Shown here: positions 23,601-30,853 of the stretch, in pieces
Layout of the letters: each line of letters opens with the position of its first letter
How positions within the stretch are numbered: position 1 is the stretch's first letter
Assembly: GCF_017792385.1 (NCBI RefSeq)
Contig: NZ_CP051230.1
Location: 310,001-374,000, forward strand
DNA from: Hyphomonas sp.
GTDB lineage: Bacteria > Pseudomonadota > Alphaproteobacteria > Caulobacterales > Hyphomonadaceae
Direction of reading: 5' to 3'
Length of the DNA: 64,000 nucleotides
The notes under the pieces: generated by a model
Told to the model about the DNA's origin: nothing
The model's input: only the letters and a program-made list of their open reading frames with translations
The model's database searches: none
Program-made: the position numbers and the translations under genes

Positions 23601-23757
23601 TCTGTTGAACCGCTTCTTCGTCTTCGCCAGCCGTCTCGACTGCGATGACTTCATCTGCGTCTTGGGCGTAAGCCGGCAGTGCTGCGACAGCGGCCAGCGC
23701 CGCCCCTGCAAACACTGACGACGCCAAAAGACGCGTCTTCAAGTTAAATTCGCTCAC
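20695..23757 (-). CDS. Large TonB-dependent receptor
   Basis: This 1020-residue TonB-dependent outer-membrane receptor has the long form common in Caulobacterales and sphingomonads. It has a signal peptide (cleavage near ALPAYAQ), a TonB box (QTIVVTGSLI), a plug with SVNLRGLGASRTLTLLNGRR and GGASATYGSDAVAGVVNF, and a barrel ending YIFMGATFDF. Paired cysteines occur in predicted loops. The start codon is GTG at 23757, with GGAGG seven bases upstream. The substrate is unknown; relatives import glycans, nucleosides or other large nutrients. It is transcribed alone, with its own terminator and a 339-bp upstream gap. Confidence 0.95.
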   Translation of the reverse strand: MSEFNLKTRLLASSVFAGAALAAVAALPAYAQDADEVIAVETAGEDEEAVQQTIVVTGSLIPQSGNLVETSPVTSLGSADFDVRGVVRAEDMINSLPQAFGAQGSNLANGSTGTSSVNLRGLGASRTLTLLNGRRLPYGSLNTAAPDINFIPASMVKKVDILTGGASATYGSDAVAGVVNFVLDTDFEGVRLEGNYSFYQHDNSNSYIQDILSGFAADNPSQFTVPDGSTSDGESIDITAAFGGKLDNGRGHVMGFASFQNTKEVLQANRDYSQCALSTTNGGNDFTCAGSSTNQFTNILDLGSNLPTGLWARVDPTTNEFVERNFVSDTFNYNPYNHFQRPNERYSFGTFANYDINPYVNAYAEFMFMDNQTNSQIAPSGVFGYGVAGGAGGINCDNPFLSAQQVDFICTSRGASGDDIAGLNDVLFLRRNVEGGNRNNDIRHTTYRGVVGLKGTLGDTPWGYDISAIYANVHRSEVYNNDLSISKMSKALYAVDDGEGNIVCAVNADDDPNNDDAACAPYDIFSGAGPSDAALSYIVNPLFRDGDVTQTVVTAKTYADLGEYGLQSPMSEEGIKVAFGVEYRRDSLDSNPDSNFQSGDGAGQGGPTNPISGSQEVYDYFAEVNAPLIQGYEGVESLGIDLAYRRSNYDAVSSDAYKIGLEYAPVEDIRFRGSFQRAVRAANIFELFSTQSIGLFDLTQGANGIYDPCAGTNPTATAAQCANTGVTAAQYGNIADNPAGQFNTLTGGNPDLEPEKSDTYTLGFVATPSAIPGLTVSLDYFDIVVEDLVGTVPQELALDTCLETGDAFFCSLVNRGNGGTLWAGQTGYIIATNINTGSLSTSGFDLLASYALDLDAKGGIDFDYVGTLLESLETKPLPNSTGADIFDCVGYYGGKCASGGGTEVANGASPEYRHKASMTWSDAEGKYSVTGTWRYYSEVEIEGGDDGTINGVLDAQNYFDLSGSWAATDYMSFRLGVNNVLDEDPPLSSVVGTAPGNGNTYPQVYDALGRYIFMGATFDF

Positions 23758-24096
23758 TTGAACCTCCGAATGGGATTATCTCTAAAAAAGTTGCCCGCAC
23801 GTCACGGACGAACCTGGCCCCCTAGACCAAGTCTTACGGCGCAGTAAGAAATGCGCGCCTATCATAGTCAATCGGAGGCAGCGGCAGTTTCAGGCAAAAT
23901 GAAGCTAGTGTGACAGAATCGCATCACTTGAACGGGTCGATTTGGGCATGAATCTCCCTGTTAGCGTGCTGAAATCCGAAAATATGCCCGCGCACGCCCT
24001 GAACACGCTGACTTCGCCTGCATTGATTTTAGGCACTTTCGGGGAGTCCGTCCGCGATTCAGCGGACAATCCGGCCAGCGACGGCGCGATCCCGTC
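23758..24096. other. Intergenic region upstream of the TonB receptor
   Basis: 339 bp without a convincing gene. It holds the receptor Shine-Dalgarno site (ggagg on the minus strand near 23765) and presumably its promoter, and the stop region of the DUF3667 gene adjoins it. The sequence is less GC-rich than its surroundings. I see no tRNA, strong hairpin or known operator. An open frame on the plus strand (23942-24214) runs into the DUF3667 gene antisense and looks like a shadow. Confidence 0.5.
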
Positions 24097-25215
24097 TCAG
24101 GTCAGGGCAAAACTCACAATGATCAGGAAGGCCAGAAGCGTGATCAGCACCAGGAAGCTCGAAATGAGCAGGATGAAGGTGCGAAGGGCCGCCATGAACC
24201 GCCCGGTATCATAGGTCACCCGCAACTGCCGGTATATGTACACAACCAGCAAAATGAGGCCCGTCAGCACCAGCCAGCCGACGCTCGACGGATTGATCGC
24301 GCCAATGAACAGCATCAGCGTCGCTATGAGATAAATATAGGTCTGGATGTGCAGCGCCGTGATCACATGATCATAGATGTACCGGCGCCGGTGCCACGCA
24401 TAGATCAGCGTCAGCATGAACGCCAGGATCGGCATGAACATCAGGCTGAAGCGGGGCGCCCACTCGCGAATGCGCGCACCATACCGGTCCTGGTTCTCAT
24501 ACACGCTGGCCGCATGGTCAGCCGCCCGCCAGGCCTGTTCCCGCTCCTCGGGCGTGGCATCGGGGTCGAGCCGGGCATTCACCTCGTCATACAACGCATC
24601 GCGGTTGATCCGGCCATCATCCTGCAGCAGGCGCTGCACGGTGATGCCGTGCTGCATATCATTCAGTTCCTGCTGGAGTTCCAGACGTTCGGCCTCGTCA
24701 ATGTCCGTGTCTTCCAGCTCCTGACGCAGCTCTTCCAGCCGTTCTTCCCGCACGACGCGGATCGGCTCGCCGGTTTCATCGAGGCCGAGATCGAGCCCTT
24801 CCTGCACCATGTCATTGATCTTGAAGGAATTGTACCAGCCCAGCTGGTCCCCCAGTGTAAACAGCGACAGGAAGAAGATCACCGAAGTGAGCAGGAACAT
24901 CCGGAATGGCGGCACATAACGGGCCCGCTTGCCGTCCAGATAGTTCCGGGTCATGCGCCCGGGCCGGAACAGCAGCAGCGGCAGCGACCGCCACAGCCGA
25001 CCGTCCAGGGCGAACGTATCGGCCAGGCTGCTCATCACCAGATCCCAGACCGGGCGGTGAAAGTCGGAAGCGAGCTGGCCACACGTCGTGCAGAACCGGT
25101 CCTCGACAACCGTGCCGCAATTGGCGCACGGCACGCCGGACTGGACCGGGTGATGATCCCCGGTCGACAGGCCGCCCGCAGAAGCGAGCCCGGCGACTTC
25201 GATATCGTGTTCCAT
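24097..25215 (-). CDS. DUF3667 membrane protein with N-terminal zinc ribbon
   Basis: This 372-residue protein has an N-terminal zinc ribbon (CANCGTVVEDRFCTTCGQ, about residues 30-47), then HRPVWDLV and LDGRLWRSLPLLLFRPG, and the segment RYVPPFRMFLLTSVIFFL; these are hallmarks of DUF3667. Four or more transmembrane helices follow, mainly in the C-terminal third. A charged, coiled-coil-like insert (about 145-235) sits between the first helix and the rest. The family role is unknown. It lies 27 bp downstream of the oligopeptide-binding lipoprotein gene on the same strand, so the two are probably co-transcribed. Confidence 0.88.
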   Translation of the reverse strand: MEHDIEVAGLASAGGLSTGDHHPVQSGVPCANCGTVVEDRFCTTCGQLASDFHRPVWDLVMSSLADTFALDGRLWRSLPLLLFRPGRMTRNYLDGKRARYVPPFRMFLLTSVIFFLSLFTLGDQLGWYNSFKINDMVQEGLDLGLDETGEPIRVVREERLEELRQELEDTDIDEAERLELQQELNDMQHGITVQRLLQDDGRINRDALYDEVNARLDPDATPEEREQAWRAADHAASVYENQDRYGARIREWAPRFSLMFMPILAFMLTLIYAWHRRRYIYDHVITALHIQTYIYLIATLMLFIGAINPSSVGWLVLTGLILLVVYIYRQLRVTYDTGRFMAALRTFILLISSFLVLITLLAFLIIVSFALT

Positions 25216-25242
25216 ATCCCCTCCCCCAGGGTCAGAATGGGC

Positions 25243-26865
25243 CTATTCGGCAGCAGCCTCCCGGCACAGGAATCTCGACCGGTGCTGGTCCTTTGCATTG
25301 TCTTCGTAGCCGGTCAGTGTGGGGTCCACGAGGTTCTTGGTTACCTGGAACCACATCGGCGTGATCGGATAGTCCTCCAGCATCAGCTGTTCGGCCTCGG
25401 CAAAGATCTCCGCCCGCTTGGCCAGGTCGAGTTCCTGGTTCGAGCGCTGCAGCAGGGCGTCATACTCCGGATTGGAATAGTCGCCATAATTCTGCTGGCC
25501 GGTATTGGAATCAAGCAGATAGAGGAAATTGATCGGATCGTCGAAATCGGCAACCCAGGCCGCGTCCGACACTTCGAAGTCTGACTGGCGCAGACGCGCA
25601 TACAGCACTTTGGTGTCCTGCTTCACGATGACCGGATCCACCCATGGCGCGATGTCCGCCCAATTGGCCTGTGCCACCGGCGCCACTTTCGGATTGTCAT
25701 CGGTCGAGCGGTGAATGAACTCGAAGCTCAGCGGGTTGTCAGGTCCGTACCCGGCCTCCTCCAGAAGGCGTTTGGCTTCCGCCAGTCGCTCGGCGCGTGG
25801 CAGGTCCTTCCAGTCGATTTCCGGACGCGTCACGGCATAATTGTCGATTCCGGGCGGCACCATCGAATAGGCCGGCACATAGCCCGGTGTCAGCACGTTC
25901 TTCACCATGAATTCGCGGTCCAGCGCCATGGACAGGGCCTGACGCACGCGCACATCGTCGAACGGGGCAACTTGCGTATTGAACGACCAGTATGTGGTGA
26001 TCAGCGCAGGCGTCGTGCGCGGCCAGCCCGGAAGCTTGGCCTCGATCTCGGTCGACCGGGCCCCGTCAAACGCGTTGTTGATGTCCAGTTCGCCCGCCTG
26101 AATCTTGTTCTCGACAGCCGTCAGGTCTTCCAGCTCGAAATAGACCACCCGCCCAAAACAGGCGTCCGCCGCGCCGAAACCGGTCGGGTTCCTGTCCGCC
26201 ACCAGCTGGTCGCCCGTCCGCCAGTAGACCAGCTTGTAAGGCCCGTTCACCACGATGTTGTCGGGCTGGATCCAGGAATCCCCATACGTCTCGATGGCAT
26301 GGCTGGGCACCGGATAGGTCGTGTAGTGGGACAACAGGCCCGGCAGGTAGGGCGCCGGGTATTCCAGCGTGATTTCCAGCGTCTTGTCATCAATGGCCCG
26401 CACGCCCAGTTCTTCCGGGGGCAGCTCGGTCGCATTCACCTCGGCCGCGTTCTTGATGAGATATAGCAGGGACGCGTATTGCGAGGCCACTTCCGGCGAC
26501 TGGATGCGGCGCAGCGCATAGACGAAATCGTGGGCTGTCACCGGATTGCCGTCAGACCAGACATAATCGCCAATGTGGAACGTCCAGACCCGGCCATCCG
26601 CACTGGTCTCCCAATGCGTGGCCATGCCCGGCTGGGGACGGGCGTCCGGACCGTCCGTGGTCAGGCCGATGAACATGTCGCCGATAACGATGTTTTCCCA
26701 CTGGGCCGAGGATTTGTGCGGGTCCAGCGTGTCCACCTTGGCAGAAATGCCCCGGCGCAGCGTCGGAACATCTTCCCCACCGGACTTGCCGCCCCCACCA
26801 CAGGCAGCCAAGGTCAGGGCCAGCGCAGCGGCCAGACCCGTGCTGATCAGCGTATTCAGCTTCAT
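25243..26865 (-). CDS. Oligopeptide ABC transporter substrate-binding lipoprotein (SBP_bac_5, OppA-like)
   Basis: This 540-residue extracytoplasmic solute-binding protein of the OppA/DppA class has a signal peptide with lipobox LAACGGGG (Cys about residue 22). The ATG at 26865 was chosen because it gives the signal peptide directly; the frame is open to 27051. Family landmarks are TLDPHKSSAQWE, DGRVWTFHIGDYVWSDG, DFVYALRRIQSP, the ALSMALDREFMV segment and DDPINFLYLLDSN. It should bind di- or oligopeptides, as in OppA or MppA. No permease or ATPase genes are nearby, so it is an orphan component or works with a distant transporter. Confidence 0.93.
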   Translation of the reverse strand: MKLNTLISTGLAAALALTLAACGGGGKSGGEDVPTLRRGISAKVDTLDPHKSSAQWENIVIGDMFIGLTTDGPDARPQPGMATHWETSADGRVWTFHIGDYVWSDGNPVTAHDFVYALRRIQSPEVASQYASLLYLIKNAAEVNATELPPEELGVRAIDDKTLEITLEYPAPYLPGLLSHYTTYPVPSHAIETYGDSWIQPDNIVVNGPYKLVYWRTGDQLVADRNPTGFGAADACFGRVVYFELEDLTAVENKIQAGELDINNAFDGARSTEIEAKLPGWPRTTPALITTYWSFNTQVAPFDDVRVRQALSMALDREFMVKNVLTPGYVPAYSMVPPGIDNYAVTRPEIDWKDLPRAERLAEAKRLLEEAGYGPDNPLSFEFIHRSTDDNPKVAPVAQANWADIAPWVDPVIVKQDTKVLYARLRQSDFEVSDAAWVADFDDPINFLYLLDSNTGQQNYGDYSNPEYDALLQRSNQELDLAKRAEIFAEAEQLMLEDYPITPMWFQVTKNLVDPTLTGYEDNAKDQHRSRFLCREAAAE

Positions 26866-26977
26866 GTTTTTCTGTCTCCAAACTCTTTTCGGCTTTCGCA
26901 CGATTTGCCACAGTGCTGCCAGACCGCGAGGGATTTGCAAAGCCTTCGTGCCGTCTCTGCAGCAGGAGGTGAGAGGA

Positions 26978-27478
26978 ATGACCCGGATTTGGTGCATCAC
27001 AGGAATGATTCTTGCGCTGGGCGCTCCCGCCCTCGCGGAGGACATCTCCACCGATGCCGTTTATGCCTGCACCGCGATTGAGGACGATGCCGAACGCCTC
27101 GCCTGCTATGATGGCGCAGTCGGACGCCTCCAGGCCGCCGAGGCGGCCGGCGAAGTGACGACGGTCACCCGCAAGGAAGTCGAACAGGTCCAGAAGGATT
27201 CCTTCGGCTTTTCCATCCCGTCCCTGCCCTCGCTCATGCTCGGCAAATCGGACGGGGACGCAAATCTGAAGGAAGTCGTCCAGCCGGTGAAATCCATCCG
27301 GGGCAAACGCGGCGGTCTCGTCATCTATCTCGAGAACGGCCAGATCTGGCGCCAGATCGATTCCAAACAGTTGCGCAACAATGGCCAGTCCGAAGCGCAG
27401 ATCTACGAAGCAGCTCTTGGCAGCTACAAGATGAAGCTCGATGGCGGGCTCGCCTTCCGCGTCGAACGGGTGAAATAG
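26978..27478 (+). CDS. Small exported protein with C-x-n-RLACYD motif
   Basis: This 166-residue protein has a signal peptide (MTRIWCITGMILALGAPALA) and the motif YACTAI..DDAERLACYDGAVGRL right after it. That arrangement is shared with VasI-like and other small periplasmic proteins whose two cysteines probably form a disulphide. The second half is a small beta-rich domain (LVIYLENGQIWRQIDSKQL). The ATG at 26978 has AGGAGGTGAGAGGA before it. It is divergent from the OppA-like gene. Function unknown. Confidence 0.8.
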   Translation: MTRIWCITGMILALGAPALAEDISTDAVYACTAIEDDAERLACYDGAVGRLQAAEAAGEVTTVTRKEVEQVQKDSFGFSIPSLPSLMLGKSDGDANLKEVVQPVKSIRGKRGGLVIYLENGQIWRQIDSKQLRNNGQSEAQIYEAALGSYKMKLDGGLAFRVERVK

Positions 27479-27629
27479 GTCCGGTCGCCGCCCGGTCCGC
27501 ACAGACCTGCCCAATCAAGTCGCACCCGGCGCGATCCCCATCCCCTTTCCCGACCCGGCGCTTGCAGCGGGCCGGAAACCTTCGGCAAGCTTGTGCGTAG
27601 AGGCGGCAGGCCACTGAAAGGGGACGCTT

Positions 27630-28631
27630 ATCCGGACGAAGATCGACGCCCGCAGGAACACACGCTGGCTGAAGCGGTTCCGGCCACCCCTTCTGTTCGC
27701 CCTGACAGGCGCCGCCCTGGTCCTGTCCCTGCCCTGGCTGGACCGGTACATCCCGCCCTCCGTCATGTCCGCAGATCAGGCAGAGCGCATCGGCGGGGTC
27801 ACCTCCGGAGTGCTGTTCGTGATCGCCATCGGCTGGCTCGTCGGCACGATTGTCGATGCGCTGATCAAGCGACGCCTGGCTCGCCTGCACCTCGACGTGG
27901 CCGACAATCTCGAAGCGAGGAAATCCGCTACCCGCCTCGACGTGGTCCGCCGCGTCTGGATCGTGATAGCCGGCCTGGTCACACTGGCCGCCGCCCTGAC
28001 CGTCATCCCCGGCGTCAAGCAGATCGGGGTCAGCCTGTTCGCCTCGGCGGGCATTGCCGGCATTGCGATCGGCCTTGCCGCCCGGCCGGTGCTCAGCAAT
28101 CTCATCGCCGGACTTCAGATTGCCTTCACCCAGCCGATCCGTCTCGATGACGCTGTCGTGGTGGAGGGGGAATGGGGCTGGATCGAGGAAATCGGCCTGT
28201 TCTATGTGGTCATCAAGATCTGGGACTGGCGACGCCTGGTCGTGCCTCTGTCCTATTTCATCGAACAGCCCTTCCAGAACTGGACCCGCAAGAGCGCCTC
28301 GATCATCGGCACCGTGCTCTGGACGGTGGATTATCACGCCCCGATCGGGGCCATGCGCCAGAAACTCGAAGACATCTGCAAGTCGACCGATCTCTGGAAT
28401 GGTGACGTCGTGAACTTGCAGGTCACGGAGGCGTCCGGCACTGCGGTCACGGTCCGGGCGCTGGCCTCGGCCAGCACCTCGCCCGAGGCATGGGACCTGC
28501 GCTGCCTGATCCGCGAGCAGATGATCGAATGGCTGCAGGCAGAACACCCCGAAGCGCTGCCACGCCTGCGGGCAGACACGGCCATGAGTGTGCCGGAAGA
28601 TTTCAACGGGTTTGCCCCTCGGGGCAGCTGA
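27630..28631 (+). CDS. MscS-family mechanosensitive channel, probable ATC start
   Basis: This small-conductance mechanosensitive channel of MscS type opens under membrane tension to release solutes. The pore helix has SAGIAGIAIGLAARPVLSNLIAGLQIAF. The beta domain has DDAVVVEGEWGWIEEIGLFYVVIKIWD followed by RRLVVPLSYFIEQPF. The first ATG (27765) has no Shine-Dalgarno sequence and falls after an in-frame stretch encoding another transmembrane helix (LLFALTGAALVLSLPWL). That stretch begins five bases after AAAGGGGA, with the codon ATC at 27630 and a stop (TGA) at 27615. I therefore place the start at ATC (333 residues); a start at 27765 would give 288. Confidence 0.85.
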   Translation: MRTKIDARRNTRWLKRFRPPLLFALTGAALVLSLPWLDRYIPPSVMSADQAERIGGVTSGVLFVIAIGWLVGTIVDALIKRRLARLHLDVADNLEARKSATRLDVVRRVWIVIAGLVTLAAALTVIPGVKQIGVSLFASAGIAGIAIGLAARPVLSNLIAGLQIAFTQPIRLDDAVVVEGEWGWIEEIGLFYVVIKIWDWRRLVVPLSYFIEQPFQNWTRKSASIIGTVLWTVDYHAPIGAMRQKLEDICKSTDLWNGDVVNLQVTEASGTAVTVRALASASTSPEAWDLRCLIREQMIEWLQAEHPEALPRLRADTAMSVPEDFNGFAPRGS

Positions 28632-28635
28632 CCCC

Positions 28636-28917
28636 TCAGCCAGCCGGCAGGATGCGATACACCGCAGTGGCCTTCATCACGGGGGCGCCATTCTGCCGGG
28701 CCATGCCACCGGTAAACAGCACGGTGCGCGTGCGCCGGTCGATCCTGGGCTCGAGCGTCACGTCGGCTCCGGACGCAGCTGCCGACGACACGTCAAACGT
28801 CACCGACACCATTTCCACACTGTTCGGGGCACAGGCCGTCTCGGCGTCCGCGCGAATGGCGGCCATCAGGTCCAGGGCCAGTTGTTCGTCCGGTTTCATG
28901 GCGCTGCCTTCCCGCAT
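28636..28917 (-). CDS. Small protein, possibly hotdog-fold
   Basis: This 93-residue protein starts at the ATG at 28917 (GGAGG seven bases upstream); an ATG at 28899 is also possible. The sequence DEQLALDLMAAIRAD, CAPNSVEMVSVTFDV and RIDRRTRTVLFTGGM followed by MKATAVYRI resembles the core of hotdog-fold thioesterase-like proteins. No catalytic residue can be assigned. It ends four bases after the stop of the MscS gene, convergent. Upstream lies the strong terminator of the candidate small RNA. Confidence 0.6.
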   Translation of the reverse strand: MREGSAMKPDEQLALDLMAAIRADAETACAPNSVEMVSVTFDVSSAAASGADVTLEPRIDRRTRTVLFTGGMARQNGAPVMKATAVYRILPAG

Positions 28918-28965
28918 GTCTCTGCCTCCATCCCTTGCTGGACGATGCAGATAGACAGGACCGGG

Positions 28966-29024
28966 AAAAAAGAAAAGGGCCAGGTCGGATGGGAGGGGGA
29001 AGAGAGGGAAGACCGACCTGGCCC
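28966..29024 (-). terminator. Strong terminator with C-rich loop
   Basis: A perfect 12-bp stem, gggccaggtcgg (28977-28988) and ccgacctggccc (29013-29024), has a 24-nt pyrimidine-rich loop and is followed on the minus strand by TTTTCTTTTTT. No protein gene ends here on that strand: the nearest (29194) already has its own terminator at 29147-29168. It therefore ends a separate short transcript. Confidence 0.85.
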
Positions 29025-29087
29025 GGCAATGAGAGCATCTTGAAGACAACTGACGGGTCATCAGGAGGGGTACGTCATCAAGATACT
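28966..29087 (-). ncRNA. Candidate trans-acting small RNA
   Basis: About 122 nt lie between a possible EcfG-type promoter (29093-29117) and the strong terminator. The RNA would fold into an upstream stem-loop and then the terminator. The upstream arms are atcttga...tgacg at 29037-29055 against cgtcatcaagat at 29073-29084. Its loop reads ACCCCTCCTGATG, which matches an anti-Shine-Dalgarno sequence. The terminator loop contains CCCCCTCCC. Two exposed C-rich loops are characteristic of alphaproteobacterial regulatory RNAs such as GsrN of Caulobacter and the CuckooRNAs of Rhodobacter. I do not claim homology to either. It could instead be an attenuating leader of the 28917 gene. Confidence 0.55.
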
Positions 29088-29092
29088 GTCTC

Positions 29093-29117
29093 TACGCACC
29101 GCTCGCCATTTGGTTCA
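29093..29117 (-). promoter_or_regulatory. Possible EcfG (general stress sigma) promoter
   Basis: On the minus strand TGAAC, 16 bases, then CGTA. The EcfG/SigT consensus in Caulobacter relatives is GGAAC, 16-17 bases, CGTT, so seven of nine positions match with correct spacing. It would start transcription near 29087, right at the candidate sRNA. Confidence 0.4.
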
Positions 29118-29146
29118 CTCCCGCCGCCAAAAAAAATCCGTGCATG

Positions 29147-29168
29147 AAAAAGCCGCCCTCGGGCGGCT
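29147..29168 (-). terminator. Terminator of the 29194-29616 gene
   Basis: A perfect 8-bp stem agccgccc/gggcggct with a 2-base loop is followed by TTTT on the minus strand, 26 bp after the stop codon. Confidence 0.85.
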
Positions 29169-29193
29169 CGTTCAGACAGGTTGGCGATGGGGG

Positions 29194-29616
29194 TCAGGCA
29201 GCAGCAGCGGCGGCCGCAATCGCATCGAGATCGGACCCGATCAGATCTCCCAGATGGCCAAAGCCGACCAGGCCATGCTGCTCGTCCATGTATACGGAGA
29301 TGCTCGGCAGCAACTGGCCGATCGCCTTGTGGTCCAGGCCGATCTTGTGAAGTTCGGAAATCATCGATTGTGCGACGGCCAGCTTGCCCCCGGGGGTCTG
29401 TTCGATCATCCGGGCAACTTCACCGATCGGCGCGCCAATGTCGCTGCCGGTGCGCGCGGACAGGGCCCGGGCGCCGGGAATGGTGCGGAAGACGGCTGTC
29501 GCGAAAGGCGACGCCTGACGCTCGGCCGCATTCAGCACCAGGCCAAGCGCCTTGCGCGCAGTCTCCTCGGAGAGGCCGTTGTGACGGGCGAGGTGTGCAG
29601 TGAGATCGTTCAACAT
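29194..29616 (-). CDS. Conserved hypothetical protein, DUF2780-like
   Basis: This 140-residue protein is mainly helical and starts MLNDLTAHLARHNGL. The sequence AFATAVFRTIPGARAL-like (actual: FATAVFRTIPGARALSAR) and the later ISELHKIGLDHKAIGQLLP, then SVYMDEQHGL, suggest DUF2780/DUF2267-like proteins, which are small helical proteins of unknown role. The C-terminus is a run of eight alanines after DLDAIA. The start at 29616 is backed by AGGAG 11 bases upstream; an in-frame GTG slightly upstream is an alternative. It has its own terminator. Confidence 0.65.
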   Translation of the reverse strand: MLNDLTAHLARHNGLSEETARKALGLVLNAAERQASPFATAVFRTIPGARALSARTGSDIGAPIGEVARMIEQTPGGKLAVAQSMISELHKIGLDHKAIGQLLPSISVYMDEQHGLVGFGHLGDLIGSDLDAIAAAAAAA

Positions 29617-29813
29617 GTGCGAGCGCACTCCTGAGGTTAACGGCTTTGGAGAGTCCATTAACGCTGTTTGTGCTTACTGCTTCGTTACCGGCTTCATTCC
29701 CCTCTGTCGCATTCGCAGCAAATACGGTTAAGGGCCGTTAGCGCCGGGTAAACAAACCCGCGCGTTTCGTTTACCTTTGCCATTCCTCCCACACCTGCTC
29801 CCAAGGAGCTTCC

Positions 29814-30794
29814 ATGATCCGTATCGGCATTCTCGGCGCGGCCAAGATCGGCCCGAAAGCCATTATTCACCCGGCTGCCAACCGCAAGGATTGCGACATT
29901 GTCGCCGTCGCGGCGCGGGATGGAGACAAGGCCCGCGCCTATGCCGCGGAGCACGGCATTGCCCACGTGGAAACCGACTATGAGGCCCTCGTCCGCCGCA
30001 ACGATCTCGACCTGATCTACAATGCCCTGCCCCCGCACCGTCATGCAGACCTGACAATTGCCGCGCTGGAGGCAGGCAAGGCCGTGCTGTGCGAAAAGCC
30101 CTTCGCGATGAATTCGGGCGAGGCCGCACGCATGAACGCGGCGGCGGTGCGCACCGGGCGTCCGCTGATCGAAGCCTTCCACTACCGGTTCCATCCGGCC
30201 TTCGAGCGCGTGCTGCACCTGGTCCGGGACGGGAAATTGGGCCGGCTGCGCACGATGAAGGCGGTGTTCAATGTCACCATTCCATATCGCGAAGGGGAGC
30301 TGCGCCACACCCTGTCTCTTGGCGGCGGCGCGCTGATGGACCTCGGCTGCTATTCCGTCCACATGGTGCGCACACTGGCCGGGGCAGAGCCTGAAATCCT
30401 GTCAGCCCGCGCAGACTGCCAGCATCCCGGCGTGGATCTCAGCACCGAAGCCATGCTCGGCTTCCCCGATGGGGTCTCCGCCAGCGTGACATGCAGCATG
30501 GCCGAAGGCATCGAACGGGACATCCGGCTCGAAATCGACGGCAGCGATGGCAGTCTCGTCCTGCTGAACCCGGTACACCCGCATCGCGGTCACCAGATCA
30601 GTCTCAGCCGGGGCGGCGAGACGACGACAGAGACCGTCGATGGCAGGATCACCTACGAACACCAGCTCGATCACGTGATGGACGTTCTGGCCGGGCGGGC
30701 CGCTCCGCTGACGGGCGGTGCGGACGCGATCGGCAACATGGCCACAATCGACGCGATCTATCGCGCGGCAGGCCTGTCCCCACGCGGACTGTAG
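29814..30794 (+). CDS. Gfo/Idh/MocA-family NAD(P)-dependent oxidoreductase
   Basis: This 326-residue dehydrogenase has an N-terminal Rossmann fold (IRIGILGAAKIGPKAI) and the family motif CEKPFAMN, whose lysine is catalytic, around residue 95. The C-terminal alpha/beta domain contains EAFHYRFHPAFERV and GGGALMDLGCYSVHMVR. Substrates in this family are usually sugars or inositols; the EAFHYRFHP/DLGCY combination resembles glucose-fructose oxidoreductase and trans-dihydrodiol dehydrogenase types. It has no signal peptide and stands alone. The exact reaction cannot be told. Confidence 0.92.
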   Translation: MIRIGILGAAKIGPKAIIHPAANRKDCDIVAVAARDGDKARAYAAEHGIAHVETDYEALVRRNDLDLIYNALPPHRHADLTIAALEAGKAVLCEKPFAMNSGEAARMNAAAVRTGRPLIEAFHYRFHPAFERVLHLVRDGKLGRLRTMKAVFNVTIPYREGELRHTLSLGGGALMDLGCYSVHMVRTLAGAEPEILSARADCQHPGVDLSTEAMLGFPDGVSASVTCSMAEGIERDIRLEIDGSDGSLVLLNPVHPHRGHQISLSRGGETTTETVDGRITYEHQLDHVMDVLAGRAAPLTGGADAIGNMATIDAIYRAAGLSPRGL

Positions 30795-30853
30795 TTCCCG
30801 CTGCAGCTGGAACATGATATGCACGGGCCGACAGACATGTTCGGGAGGCGGTC

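Noticed and set aside
23942..24214. 90-codon frame upstream of the TonB receptor
   Set aside because: Half of it overlaps the DUF3667 gene antisense and it has no good ribosome-binding site.
29090..29107. Five-codon open frame (M-A-S-G-A) with a Shine-Dalgarno site
   Set aside because: Overlaps the proposed sRNA promoter and is too short to call a gene; kept as a possible leader-peptide alternative in the sRNA finding.
29741..29764. cgggt...acccg inverted repeat upstream of the oxidoreductase gene
   Set aside because: Only five paired bases with mismatches beyond; too weak to call an operator or terminator.
30804..30853. ggaac upstream of the HdeD-like gene as an EcfG promoter
   Set aside because: No CGTT-like element at 16-17 bases spacing.
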